From NCBI GenBank assembly GCA_023101725.1, contig JALJCO010008621.1, positions 1,967,001 to 2,031,000 on the forward strand: a stretch of 64,000 bases of DNA, read 5' to 3'. Numbering within the stretch: position 1 is the first letter of the stretch; each line of letters opens with the position of its first letter. The DNA comes from Atherinomorus stipes. Lineage: Eukaryota; Chordata; Actinopteri; Atheriniformes; Atherinidae. Of the stretch, positions 46,201 to 58,462 are shown piece after piece. The notes under the pieces were generated by a model, which saw only the letters and a list, made by a program, of their open reading frames with translations, did not search any database and was not told the origin of the DNA. The position numbers were made by a program, and so were the translations under genes.

Positions 46201-48045
46201 TGTACAGATGAAGTTCACTAGTTCACTTCCCCTATGTTGAAAATTGTGCTAAAGTTTAGATCAAGGGGAGCCAATTGTATACAATTGTATACAACACACA
46301 GATTCAGGTTATGGAAACAAAAAGAAGTATAATTCAAACACTTCATTGTCTTATTTTTCAAGGTGTAAATATTAGTTGCAAAAAACTTGGGTTTAACAGT
46401 GTAGCAAAGAAACTATAACCAGCAACCAAGAAAGACTTCATGTAATCTGAGAAGCAGTTGAGAATAGACTTTCCTTTGGCTCTTACAGGCTCAGACTGTT
46501 ATTAAACTGCAAGATGTAATGGCCATGCATATAAAACCTAAAACCCTGAGTCCTGCCTTCTGTTTGGTGACAGCTGAAATAGGATCCAGCTCACTAACCT
46601 TGATTTATATTAAAGTATATGGAAAACATTCAATGGATGCAGTTCAACAAGTGTTAAGACAAAAAGTTTAGCTCAAATTTATTGAAATTTAGCTTTTTTC
46701 ACAGCAGGTATTTAGTGGAATTTTTTTTTAATTTATTATTAATTTATTATTTATTCTTTACCAATAACGTGCTTACCAGAAACACCTGAAAGGAGTGAAT
46801 ACCTGAGTGAACTTCTTTGGCTCCTTATCCAGATGCATATTTATGTACTTAGCAGTTTCTCATAGTTGCAAAATTTTGATAGGGGGATATTTAAATCAAC
46901 AAATAAATAAAAGTGACTTAGTTACATCCAAATATTGTAAATATTTACGAAAAAATAATATAAAATATTATATGACACATTTTACCTGAGCAAGCAACCT
47001 GTTTATCCTTATGGAAACAAGCTGCGAGGGTGTTACTGTCTCATTATTATTAGCTGATCTACTTGTTTCTGACTACACTCAACTGGACTTTCCCATCATT
47101 CCTAATTTTCAACCACGCAGATTTGTGCAAGGTAATAAATTTTGGTCTTTGGCTGGGGTGATTGCATTAAATCCTATAAGAGGCCCCATTTTTTAGGAGA
47201 AGTCTGATTTAGACAAAGTGGACATAATTGTATTTTCTAAAGTGATTTTGTCGACTTGGCGTTACTACACACAATGGCTTGGCAGGATAACAATAAAACA
47301 TGCACTTCGACTTTGCAGCAGATTACATGACAGCTGTTTTACAGCTGACATCATTCTTGCTGAATATTTAACCAGTTCCAAACATTTTTGCCCCTTCATG
47401 TAGGACTGAAACAGAGAAAAAAAACCTAATATTATCTTAACTTTGTGACCTTTTGTACTTTTTTCACTCTTGTGTCTCTCCTTTCTTTCCAGAAGTATCT
47501 CTTGCTTTGGAGCTAGTTGTTCTGTTTCTGGGCTCATGTATATTCCACTTTTACTGTTACTTAACATTCATCGTTTCCCTCCACAGGCCATTGCTCTCCT
47601 TCTGTAACGTTTAACTGCCACTCAACTGCCACCACATATTTCCATTAGTTCAGCCACATGCTGTTTTGACATATGATCAATGCATGGATCTATTTTATTT
47701 GGGATTGTTCATCCACGGGGATGCATCTAGGTCATTTTTAATGGGGTGGCCAAGATTAACCAGAAGTTAGTGCGGTATGGTCCATCAATAGATTTTACTA
47801 ACTGCAATGCCAGCAGATTCATTGTTAACTTTAATTAAGATAATGGTGTGAATGGATTAAATTAGTCAAAATAGTTAAAATCTCTTTCCAACATCAAAAC
47901 CAAAACTTTTTAAACATTGTAAAAAATATTATCTGAGAAAACAAAGGAAAGGATTGATATTACAACACAAAAAGTTTGTTACAGAGAAAAAAAGAAAGGC
48001 TTTAAACATTTTTCTCATATTGCAGGATAAACAGCAATAGCCATG
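46201..48045. other. Non-genic stretch, nothing recognised
   Basis: No repeat or gene recognised over about 1.8 kb. An imperfect (tattgtatacaa) motif repeat occurs near 46274-46294. Confidence 0.45.
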
Positions 48046-48210
48046 AGAAATACTTTATTTATCCCAGGGAGAAACTACATGCTCAAGCAGCCAATGCAAG
48101 GCAGGAGAGTTTATCTCTATGGCACATTTCCAGTACAAGACCCAGGAAACATTGAAATTATTACAGCAAAGTGCAGAAGACAGCGACACATACACACAAA
48201 AAAGAAAAAT
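48046..48210 (-). mobile_element. L2/Rex1-type LINE 3' tail, minus strand
   Basis: The plus strand reads aatactttatttatcccagg, gagaaactacatgctcaagc. On the minus strand this is the 'ctccctgggataaataaagt' terminus of L2/Rex1-type LINEs, like the one at 16306-16345. The upstream body is short and not recognised as coding. Confidence 0.6.
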
Positions 48211-48395
48211 AAATCATAGAGTGCAAGTGTTTCTATACAGTAGCTGCTGGAATCTACTGGCTGACGTGTGATTGCATGGCTAAACCCTCAACCCCCACCC
48301 TAGTGCCGTGCTGTGCACACCCATATTTCACACACCATGTTTGTATATGACATTGGCTCCTTGGAATAAATACATCCATAACATTTGTTATCACC

Positions 48396-48396
<1 letters not shown>

Positions 48397-48473
<77 letters not shown>
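48397..48473. repeat. (ATT)n trinucleotide array, about 25 units
   Basis: A near-perfect array of 77 bp. The poly-asparagine and poly-isoleucine open frames across it are artefacts of the repeat. Likely polymorphic in length. Confidence 0.95.
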
Positions 48474-48474
<1 letters not shown>

Positions 48475-51441
48475 TGAAGCATATATTTAGATTTGATGAA
48501 TTTCTTATAATTCATTTATAAAGCATTTTACCGAATGCTTTTACTTCTAAAAGTTGCAGATAACAACAGATGATCACACAGACAGTGATAAAAGAGGAAC
48601 TAATATGATTTCCATGTTAATAAACATGGAATGGCCACATGGGTGCCCCTGGTACCCACAGGCCATCCCCCTAAGCTGTCAATTGTTAGCTCCACCCAGG
48701 ATGCTAGTGGTGATGTCCTCTTTCTAAACTGTACTCACTACCTCTTACTGTAGCACATAGAATCACCCCCCTCCAAGCTCTCACACTCATTAGAGAAGTA
48801 TTGAGGGCAAATACTTGAGAAAGGATTGCATTGATTATGCAATGCAAGAACAGACAACAGTGTGTAAATCAACCGCATCAAAGAAGCAAAAACTTAAAGA
48901 GGCAGAGGGAATTGAGGGCATAGGCAGAAAACAGGGTTCAATGTGGGTGTGGCTTTTTCTAAGTGAAAATGGAAGTTGCCTATTATATCATCCACAAGTA
49001 ACTTATTTTGCTGTTTTAGTGGGTTTAAAGCTTTTGAAGCTGATATGCCCAACTTATAAGTGGAGATCTTCATTCGTGCATCATCTTCCTTACATTTACC
49101 TTAGAGTCAAGTCTGCTGTAACAGGGAAGGATTCAAAAAGGCTTCCCTTTGTTCTCTTTTAGAAATATAAGTGTCATTTTCACTGCTTTTGTCAAATTTG
49201 ACTCATAGTTGGTACCTTGGCTAATCAGCCCATCCAGCCTGGGTGTTGTGAAGCAATCAATACGGCATGTTGTTTTGGCTGCAAACCATCCATTTTGTTG
49301 AGACTACCATGCCAATGTTTATTTTCTTTCATCTTTTTCACAGCCATATTCCAACACAGAGATGGAAATGTCTTTAAGTCAACAAATGGATTAAGTCAAT
49401 CTAAAATCGAAACGCCAGCATTCCCTTCATCTTTGAATATTCTTTAGGCACTTTTCCCAGGGATTTTAAATTGCCTGAGAGAAATTGGAAGATGATGAAG
49501 CACAGAGATGTGAGTAATTTTAAATAAGTTAAGTCTGTATAACTGAGTGGCCATTGGCAGAATTTGGAAAAATCCAGGTTGTATGGACAAGTGACATGAG
49601 ATATATGGAGCTGCATTGAGATGAAGGAGGTGTAATAAGAACAGCAACCAAGCAATGAAGGATGTCATGCAGTTTTTCTGCCCAAGAGGCAATAGAAGTC
49701 ATGTCAAAAAGAAATTGTGTGTGCAGCAGGTATGAAAAAGGAAAAATGAGCAATCCAACATCAGAGAGGCTCGAATGGAATTAAATAAAGAAATAAACAG
49801 GATTAAATATAGCCAGCTGAAAAACTGTGGGCACCTCAATCACTGTTATCCAACTTGACCTATAAACACAAGCTATTTAATAATCCGCAAAGCATGGACA
49901 AAGTTTAAAACAATGCAAATCTGTTTGTAGCCCTCCAGCTCGTTTTGTCTTTATTGAATTTTACCCCGGTTGTCTCCAAAAATATAAAACAAAACAGTTG
50001 TTGCACTATTAATAGGAATAAGTTAATTAACCAATATTACAAAAGGGCAAAATAAACAACAAGCAAACAAACAGAAAACCCTTAAACATCTCTCTTCATG
50101 TAAGTTTGATGTGTTCACACTAGATACAAAAGTGCTGTACCAGCAGAGAAGGCAAAATTTTTATGTGATTATTGTGTGTATCATGCCCTGCAAAGTTTTG
50201 CATACCATCTTTGTGTGTGAATTTTGAAAGAGGAAAGCAAGTAAAAGGTCTTGTATGTCCGTATAGTAATTGTATAATTTATTTGGGAGTGATAGCAACT
50301 GTTTCAACAACCCAGGGGCAAATGGACTGTGCAAGTTGTTTACTCCAGCCCAAGGTCACTGTCATTGCTTTGTTAAGTTGTAAAACTCAATTAGTCATTA
50401 ATCGCTTTGTTTCAGTCGGCTGAGCAGATAAGCTGCTTCTGAGGGACTTGACTCAAACTGACATGCAAATTCATCACCACCATAACTCCATCACTTTGCT
50501 TATGGAATAATTCCTACCTTGTTTAGGGTAATTGTTAGAGCTCAGCCCTCTTTGTACACAGAGGAATGGTACAGCATCTGCATCTCTGATGTGACTCTGC
50601 AATGTCTCCTGAAATGTGTTTACATGTTGCTACCTTGCTCATAGCAGATTTTAAACCATGTTTTAGTTGATTTGGTATTTACTATGACCCGCGGATAGCA
50701 CTGAGCTCCATGGTCATGTGGCGGGTATTATACTAGCAGTCGTGTAATCTCCAAGCTTTTTGTGCACCCCTAATACCAAGTCTGATTATTCAGTTACCCA
50801 CAAAACTATGTAATTTTGTATTAATTTCATCATCCAACTGATGGTGAACTTTAATGGTACAGTGTGTAAGAATTATTGATGTTTCTTGGTAAAGATGGGC
50901 ATAGAAATGACTTCAAATGCAGCTATTGTTGAACAAACAGTGGCCAAAATTCCTCCAAACATAAACATGTTGTACACATCACTCAAAAAAATGAATCTTT
51001 GACTTACATAATTATTTTTGTGTCAATAGGTTCCACATAATTATAATACTGTATGTCATTTCATCTGAAAAGAAACAAGTTAATCATAGTTTGTTGTTAC
51101 TTAAATCAATTGTGTTCATGCAACACATATATATTATGGAGGAATAATGTGAGACAAAATCACATTAAGATAACTTAAAAAAAATATTTAATCCAACAAA
51201 CATCTATTTTATATGTTAACTGGACATAAATTGTTAAAGTAAAGTCAACAACTGCTCTGATTTACTTTTTTCAGTGGTTTCTGTCGTTACAATGCTGTTG
51301 CCATTACTGAACATTAAATGCTGTGTGTTACTATGGATTGATTAAATAAGCTGAGTAATTCAAATGCATCACACAAACTGCTAATGGAGACTGGGTGAGT
51401 TAACCCAGAACATTCGATATATTGCTCTAGGTTAACAACTA
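48474..51441. other. Long non-genic stretch, nothing recognised
   Basis: No known element or gene over about 3 kb. Part (50160-50680) is non-repetitive with POU/GATA-like words (atgcaaattcat, agataagc), which is weak evidence of regulation only. Confidence 0.35.
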
Positions 51442-51904
51442 CAGTTGGTACGGAAAGTATTCAGACTCCTTTTAAACTTTTCACTTTTTGTTTCATTGCA
51501 GCCATTTGCCAAAATCAAAAAAGTTAATTCTAATTCTCATTAATGTACACTCAGCACACCATCTTGACAGAAAAAACTATAAATGTAGAAATTTTTGCAA
51601 ATTTATTAACCTCTTAACTCCCACCTTTTTAAGTAATCCTCGCCTATTTTGCATACCCAAATGGAAATGCAAATAACAGAGGAACTGTAAGGCCAAATTA
51701 CTTGTGTGAGACATCATTTGAAAGCTTACACCTTGTAGTGTCTGAAAATATAAATTAGAAAAGTGTGACTAAAACACAGCCTGGGCGCCGGCGACCAGGT
51801 GGTTTTAAACAGGTTAAAAAAGAAAAACTGAAAAATTACATGGTCATAGGTATTCAGACCCTTTGCAGTGACACTCATATTAAACTCATAGACTGTCCAT
51901 TTCG

Positions 51905-52370
51905 GGGGGGGGAAAAGGGTTCTGATCCTCTTTGGGAGGGTTCTCTTCTCTTAAGGGGAGCCGGGTTATATAAAATAAATTGAATAGTAAAAAGAGAGAA
52001 AAAACACTTATAAAATAGAACAGAAGACAGGACAGATTGTAAGAGAGAAGAAGAGGAAAAGAAGGAAAGGAAGTGTCGGAGGAGGAAGGGGAAAAGGGGA
52101 GAAAAGATGTAAAAAAGAAAAAATATTTAAAACAAAACTCGAGAATAGCTCATGTATAAAAAAAAGAAGTGAATATGAAGACTCTTACCGCGAAAAAAAT
52201 GAAAAAAGGAGGAAGGGGGGAAAGTGTGGGGGGGGGAGGAAAAATAACAGGAATAAAATGAAAAAAAAAAAATAAAAAAGAAAAAAAAAAGATATATGAT
52301 AAAAAAAATTAAGAAGGGGACGCTTATATAAAAAAAAAGGGGGGGGAGGATGGGAAATTTTTTTTTTTCA
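51905..52370. other. Purine-rich, low-complexity block inside the Tc1 element
   Basis: It starts at a run of nine G (51905-51913) and is dominated by A and G on the plus strand, with runs such as ggggggggaggaaaaataac and aaaaaaaaaaaataaaaaag. It replaces the expected transposase amino half. A few words of the expected Tc1 sequence (ttctgatcct, gggttctc) persist just after the G-run. It is either low-quality assembly or a polypurine expansion. Confidence 0.7.
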
Positions 52371-52374
52371 GCTG

Positions 52375-52794
52375 CAGGGACAGGAAGACTGGTTGCAATT
52401 GAAGGAAAGATGAATGCAACCAATTAAAGAGAGATCCTGGAAGAAAACCTCTTCCAGAGTGCTGAGGACCTCAGTCTGGGCCGAAGATTTGCCTTCCAAT
52501 AAGACAATGATTCAGCACACAGCTAAAATAACAAAGGAGTGGCTTCACAACAACTCTGGGACCATTCTTGACTGGCCCAGCCAGAACTCTGACTTAAACC
52601 CAACTGAGCATCTCTGGAGAGACCTGAAAATGGCTGTCCACCAACATTCATCATCCAACCTGACAGAACTGGAGATGATTTGCAAGGAAGAATGGCAGAC
52701 GATCCCCAAATCCAGGTGTGAAACACTTGTTGCATCATTCCCAGGAAGACTCATGGCTGTAGTAGCTCAAAAGGGTATTTCTACTCAGTACTGA
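52375..52794 (+). pseudogene. Tc1-like transposase, carboxyl-terminal half
   Basis: An open frame from about 52414 to the TGA at 52792-52794 carries DWPSQNSDLNPTEHLWRDLK, the last acidic box of the DDE triad with its glutamate intact, then SNLTELEMICKEEWQTIPKS and a terminal GRLMAVVAQKGISTQY segment, as in the Tc1 family. The preceding second-aspartate region (DND in another frame near 52504-52512) is displaced by a frameshift. The DNA-binding half is missing. Family length is about 340 residues and roughly 125 remain. Confidence 0.85.
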
Positions 52795-53015
52795 GCAAAG
52801 GGTCTGAATAGTTATGACCATGTGATATTTCAGTTTTTCTTTTTTAATGAATTTGCAAAAATTTCTACGTTTTTAGTTTTTTTTCCGTCAAGAAGGGGTG
52901 CTCATGTGTACATCAATGAGAATTAGAATTAACTTTTTTGATTTTGGCAAATGGCTGCAATGAAACAAAAAGTGAAAAGTTTAAAGGGGTCTGAATACTT
53001 TCCGTACCAACTGTA

Positions 53016-54190
53016 AGTGATTATAATTGGCCAAGGCAGAGTCATGTTTTATTATAGTCAATCAGAACCAAAGTTTTTACACACAAGTCAGGACACCTGC
53101 ACTCATGCACACTAACTTTGATTTGAGGAAGCAGCAGAAATGGTGAGCAATATGATGAAAAGTTGCTATTTTCAAGGTAGAGACATAAGCACTACAAATC
53201 AATTGATGTCAAAGGCATGAACGTGCAGGTAACGTGTATGTTCAGGAGTGAAGACTTTGTTGACATCTGCTGTAAGCAACTCTAATTTAATGAAATACTG
53301 TATCTCTCAACAACACATGTTATCTACAAAGCTAGTGGCCAAAAACATAGAAAGCTCCCCCACTACAGATGACAGCTCGCTGTCCACACTGAAAACAATA
53401 ATCTGGCAAGATGTTAATGCAGTTGGCTACATCAAATTAAATCTTCTACATTTAACATAAAAGAAGTTTGTGTCTGTACAAGATTATATGTAGTTCTGTT
53501 TAACTTTACAGAATATATTCAGGTTTTTCCAGCTAACCTTCTTATGTGCAGCTGCACAACAACCTTGTTTCAGTGATTCTGCTCCGATTTGCTCTGTGAG
53601 AGGAAACACTTGAATCTACTTAACTTGTGAGACTTTTCTGCATGAAGTCAACTTTCAGAAATGAAGGCAGAAAAACAGTTGCTTTGATGCTACATGTTTT
53701 CCAGTTTTCATGTTGTGAAAAACAAAGAAAAACAGGTTTGTGTGATTTTAATAGTAGGGAACAAGTCTCGTCACACAGGCATGAGTAACTTAAAACTAGC
53801 ATAACAAGAAGTACTTGCGCCTGTTTTAATTTGCTTTTTTGTGACAGGGACGTGTAAATAACTGCTGGGACCTCATTCTGTATTTCTGTGAGATCTGTGT
53901 AATTAGTCCTGGGGTGGATTCATCCGAATGTTTGTGGCCCCCCTGCTCCATTTTAGATGCATAGACTTTACTCAAAAAATCTTGTGCTGAAAAAATATAG
54001 TAGTTTAGACAACAACTATTCTTGCTCAAACAATAATTATGCAAATAGTTGCCTTGATTATTTCTTTATTTATCTATTTATTTGGTGAATCATGGGAATT
54101 TCTTTTTTCAGTGTACTAGCAAAGAGGGACACAGAGCAAAGTCGTCCAAGCAGCAACTGCTACAATTTTTTGCTGCGCAACAAAAACTTA
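53016..54190. other. Non-genic stretch, nothing recognised
   Basis: No repeat or gene recognised. Confidence 0.5.
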
Positions 54191-55203
54191 CAGTTGTGTG
54201 AAAAAGTGATTGCCCCCTTCCTGATTTCTTTCTTTCTTTTTTTTTTTTTTTTGCATGTTTGTCAAACTTATGTTTCAGATCATCAAACAGATTTAAAAAT
54301 TAGACAGAACAGAACTAAACACAAGAAGCAGTTTTTAAATGAAGGTTTTTATTAGTAACCTACATGGCCCTGTGTGAAAAAGTGATTTCCCCCTAAACCT
54401 AATAACTTGTTGGGCCACCCTTAGCAGCGACAACTGCTATCAAGTATTTGCAATATAGCACTGGTTTTGGTCTTGGAACTCTGCCATGCAGGCCATTTTT
54501 GCCCAGTCTCTTTCTTATGGTGGAGTCATGAACACTGACTTTAATTGAGGCAAGTGAGGTCTGCAGTTCTTTGGATGTTGTTCTGGGGTCGTTTGTGACC
54601 TCTTGGATGAGTCGTCATTGTGCTTTTGGGGTAATTTTGGTCGGCCGGCCACTCCTGGGAAGGTTCACCACTGTTCCACGTGTTCACCATTTATGGATAA
54701 TGGCTCTCACTGTGGTTCTCTGGAGTCCCAAAGCTTTAGAAATGGCTTTGGAACCTTTTCCAGACTGACAGATCTTAATTACTTTGTTTCTGAATTTCCT
54801 TGGATCCCAGCATGATGTCTAGCTTTTGAGGATAATTTGGTCTGCTTAAATTCATCAGGCAGGTCCTATTTAAGTGATTTCTTGATTGAAAACAGGTGTG
54901 GCAGTAATCAGGCCTGGGTGTGGCTAGAGAAATTGAACTCAGGTTTCCAAAGATGTGATAAAGCACAGTTAGTTTATGTTTTAACAGGGGGGATCACTTT
55001 TTCACACAGGACCATGGAGGTTTGGATTTTTTTTCCCCCTTACTAATAAAAATCTTCATTTAAAAACTGCATTTTGTGTTTACTTGTGTTATCTTTGTCT
55101 AATATTTGAATTTGTTTGATGATCTGAAACATATAAGTGTGACAAACATGCAAAAAATATGAAATTAGGAAGGGGACAAACACTTTTCACACGACATGGG
55201 CTG
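54191..55203 (-). mobile_element. Internally deleted Tc1-like element
   Basis: The left end cagttgtgtgaaaaagtgat and the right end cacttttcacacgacatggg are imperfect inverted repeats bounded by TA (54189-54190, 55204-55205). The arms share about 180 bp including tgcatgtttgtca, tcagatcatcaaac and gcagtttttaaatgaag. The 1013-bp length and the missing catalytic domain show an internal deletion relative to the 1.6-kb parent. A T-run lies at 54238-54252. Confidence 0.85.
54457..54810 (-). pseudogene. Tc1-like transposase DNA-binding region only
   Basis: The minus strand reads KFRNKVIKICQSGKGSKAIS, KALGLQRTTVRAIIHKW, then a stop, then TRGTVVNLPRSGRPTKITPK, a second stop, then QEVTNDPRTTSKELQTSLA and DSTIRKRLGKNGLHGRVPRP. 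This is the paired-like double helix-turn-helix and the GRPR-type linker of Tc1 transposases. The DDE catalytic domain is deleted. Both in-frame TGA codons stand where an arginine is usual, consistent with CGA to TGA decay at CpG. Not functional. Confidence 0.85.
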
Positions 55204-55205
55204 TA

Positions 55206-55394
55206 GTCAAACGTATGATGGGCAGGTATGGGGTTAAAAACATGCTGCCATTATTGATGGTGGAGGATGATTCATGTTGAGCCATTATTTCTAAAATAAG
55301 AAAGGAGGGGCGTGCACGCCATGTGCTAAGATGTTTGATAAATACCTACTGTAGATACTGAGTGAGGCAAAATGAACACAGAGCTTAAAAAAGG
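55206..55394. other. Possible amino-proximal remnant of the following hAT
   Basis: Short sequence without its own signature. A frame just upstream of 55395 may continue the hAT transposase. Confidence 0.3.
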
Positions 55395-56743
55395 TTGGAA
55401 GAGTTCAGCTTTTTGTCTACAACTTCAGATATTTGGACTGCACACAACTGCAGTTATCTCTGCATGACCACCCACTGGACAGATCCACACAGCCTAAAGC
55501 GAAGGGTAGCAAAGGAACTAAACACTATCCACTCATCCTTTGGTGTTTCTGACAAAATCACAGCTACAGTCAGAGATACTGGGTCAAGCTTTGTGAAGGC
55601 CTTCAAAGTTTACCAGGCTGTTCAGGGTGATGACTCTGGGGAGGAGGATGATGACGACGTGACTTTTGTCGACCTTCATGATGCCTTGCAAAACACGAAT
55701 GTGTTGTGATGTGACTTTGCCAGCACATTACAGATGTGTATCGCACACAGCAAATCTCATTTCATGCTCTTTAGTAGTTATACTCAAGGCCAGAGACAAA
55801 AGTTGTGTACAGAGATGCAACCTTAAAATGCTTTGTGGAATAAGGTTAGCTGCTCCACAGTGACTGCAGAGACCGTGGATAAAGTCCTTGAAAAGAAGCT
55901 CCATGTGCCAAGCATGACCAGATGGAACTCTTTTCATGATACTGTTGCCCATGTCTGTGAATTCCCAATTGCTGAGTTTAGCACATTTCCTGCAATTTTG
56001 GGTTAAAGACCATCACCGAACAGGAGTACCAGACCTCAGAGAATACTGCACAGTGATGAAGCCACTAACAGTAGTCCAACTGTTTCTATGGCACACTGCT
56101 AACCACACTAAAGACATTGATCTCCAAGACCCTGAACTAAGAGTGGCCTGCAAATCCTTGGCGACCTTCCAGAGGCTGTTGACATGGTACAGTTAGAGCT
56201 AGTATTTCTTCAAATGCATTAAATGCATACTCCCATACAAGAATAATGTATTAATTATGAAATTAAAGTAAAATTTAATGTATATATCTTAGTTCATAAT
56301 GTGTAATGCTGTGTAGAGATGGCTATATCGATACCCTGGAGTCAATACTTCGATACCAGCCAGACAAAATATGAGAATTGATACTTTTTTTGGTATCGCG
56401 ATACCACTGTACAGATACAAAACATGCAATTTGTTGTAACTTCGAGAACACTGAGTCAGCCATAGAGGATGAATTATTTTCCTTTGAGGATGAGGACAGC
56501 TCTGCTTCTGTAGAAAGCCAAGTGTGACTTTTTCAAAACAGGAGCACAAAGGATGGACACTCTTAACAGATTCCCACTGATAAAGAAAATTTCCCTCTAT
56601 ACAATCCATCCACTCCATCCAGTGCCCCAGTGGAAAGACTATCCTGAGGAAGCTGGTCTTCACCCCAAAGAGAAACAAGTTGTCTGACAAGAAGTTTGAA
56701 ATGCTGCTGCTTCTTAGATACAGTCAGTGGTTTAAAAGGTAGG
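55395..56743 (+). pseudogene. hAT (ZBED-type) transposase pseudogene
   Basis: The first frame (55395-55708) reads FLSTTSDIWTAHNCSYLCMT, HWTDPHSLKRR, then NTIHSSFGVSDKITATVRDT and GSSFVKAFKVYQAV. 'TSDIWT' and 'RDTGSSFVKAF' correspond to the first two catalytic aspartate regions of hAT transposases. An expected segment of about 20 residues after SLKRR is missing. In shifted frames follow LPAHYRCVSHTANLIS (RC.HTLNL box), then REYCTVMKPL, and near the end KLVFTPKRNKLSDKKFEMLL with RYSQWFKR, the hATC dimerisation region, ending at about 56743. At least three frameshifts are needed. About 56200-56450 interrupts the frame with AT-rich and gatacc-rich sequence. The BED finger and TIRs were not found. 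Confidence 0.85.
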
Positions 56744-57789
56744 ATGGTAAGGCCACATGGGTTAGATGGATACATGATGGATACATGAATAGATGAGTGA
56801 TTTGGAGGGAGTGTATAGAGCCAAAGTTCAATCTTTAAAAGCACTCCATGTTGTCAAACTGTTTATTCTTTGACTTTATAAAATACTTGAAATACAGTAA
56901 CCCATGTCTTCCAGACTTGTATCAAGTTGTGAGAGTTTATTTAATATGCTACAGTTACTGCAAATACAGTTTATTTTGTTGAGCTGTTTAATTTTGAAAA
57001 AAATATTTGAAGTACAGATGCAGTTGTTTGAGATTGTGAGTTTGACTTATTTAATTAAGACTACAGAGATAAGCACACTTTATGTTTATTTTGTGCACAA
57101 AATACTTGCAAGTACAGATTGTGTGGCACGGTACGCAACAGAGGGCCCGGGCGGGATTTATCCAACAAACTCTGGGGAGGCAGTGCAACCAGTCAGTCAA
57201 AAGGATATTCCTGTGGCCAAGTAGCCAGGACACATTATTATTCGGTGGTGTAGTGACAGGACCCCACACTGTCACAATTGTTTACTTGACCAGTTGTCTC
57301 AGGTTGATAAAGCTTGATTTAATTTGCTATAACACACTTTATTTTTGATTGTTTTGTTACTAAGATAATACTTGAAGTGCAGGATAAACTTCTTGCTGTC
57401 TGTTGATGTCCAATAAATATCAAAGAAAATGTATAAGTACCTGTCTGTTCTACTCATTTCAACTGACTTGTGAAAACTGCTCAGAAAAATTCAAATTCTT
57501 TGACATATAGCAACTTTTTCACAATAGCACAAATAGTTGCTTTCCCTGGTACAGTAACTGGTTATAGAGCACTTTAGTTACTTTTTACCTTTTAAAGCAC
57601 CACTTTAAACTGTGCTCCAGCATCTTTCTAACAAAGTTAGTACTACAGATTTAATGATGAGAGGGTTCTAACTTCACACCAGGGGCAGACTGGGACAAAA
57701 AAATTGCCCCTGATATTTTGGCCCAGATTTGCCCATATATGATCATGCACACCACAAATCTGTGTTCTCCCTTAAATGTGAATATCAAC
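56744..57789. other. Non-genic stretch with small repeat fragments
   Basis: At 57115-57165 lies an inverted, diverged copy of the 2105-2182 repeat (attgtgtggcacggtacgca, gagggcccgggcggg). At 57674-57725 ccaggggcagactggg resembles a hAT-type terminus. Nothing else recognised. Confidence 0.4.
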
Positions 57790-57935
57790 CATGCAACTCC
57801 TTAAAGCCACTAAAGCTACTCATTCTATTCATTTATCTATTTTTGTACTCTTACTTTGTTGTTATCATGAAGCACTTTGTGATCCCTGTCTACAAAAAGC
57901 GCTTTATAAATAAAGTTTAATTACTTAATACCATG
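57790..57935 (+). mobile_element. L2-type LINE/SINE 3' tail
   Basis: The segment tatcatgaagcactttgtga, then aaaaagcgctttataaataa and agtttaattactta is a standard LINE terminus on the plus strand. No coding part is visible. Confidence 0.6.
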
Positions 57936-58462
57936 CATCAAGTTAACAGGAGTCAGTGAGAATAGACACATGAAGTACTTTCAAAAAGTACAATTTGTTA
58001 TTAAAATAACAAATGCTCCGGCACAGTGATGACAATCAGAGGAGCATTCATCCCACTGTGTGTTAGAGTGAGAGAGAAAAAAGAAAGAAGGTCATGAGAA
58101 ATGATGGATCAGATGAAAACTGTTCCAGGACAAAGTGTAGAAACAACATCTACATGTCTGCAGCCAACTCTCCTCCTCTACAGACATTATGTCAGCCAGG
58201 TTAAACAAAAGATTGAATGGAGTTTTGTTTGTTTTTTTTCAACATTATGATAAAGTCAGGTCCAGAATAGTTGGATCCTCAGATGAGACAAACAGCTTCA
58301 TCAGTGTAACATAAGAACAAAAATGTTAATACTAAACAAATGTTAAAACGCATTTTATTTCTTTAGTATAGAAAACCAGAAAGGTGCTGATTCACAGTTA
58401 ATGATGATGAATGATGGTTAGAAAATAATGCTCTCACCTTCAAGTGCACATTAGGAAACCAA
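57936..58462. other. Non-genic stretch, nothing recognised
   Basis: No repeat or gene recognised. Confidence 0.45.

Larger units (their letters stand above)
51442..53013 (+). mobile_element. Full-length Tc1-like transposon with damaged interior
   Basis: The ends cagttggtacggaaagtatt and aatactttccgtaccaactg are exact inverted repeats flanked by TA (51440-51441, 53014-53015). The inverted arms extend to about 200 bp each (ttttcactttttgtttcatt and its mirror). The length of 1572 bp is normal for Tc1-like elements. The left interior (gtattcagaccctttgcagt to about 51905) and the right interior from about 52370 match a Tc1 element, but 51905-52370 is purine-rich filler where the first half of the transposase should be. 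Confidence 0.9.

Noticed and set aside
48254..48490. Open frames with long asparagine or isoleucine runs
   Set aside because: They are translations of the (ATT)n array and have no other protein signal.
52127..52423. 98-codon phenylalanine-rich minus-strand frame
   Set aside because: It is the antisense of the purine-rich block at 51905-52370.
56318..56412. gatacc-rich segment as a tandem repeat or regulatory array
   Set aside because: Only a few irregular tatcgatacc-like words; probably a fragment of another hAT-type repeat inserted in the pseudogene.
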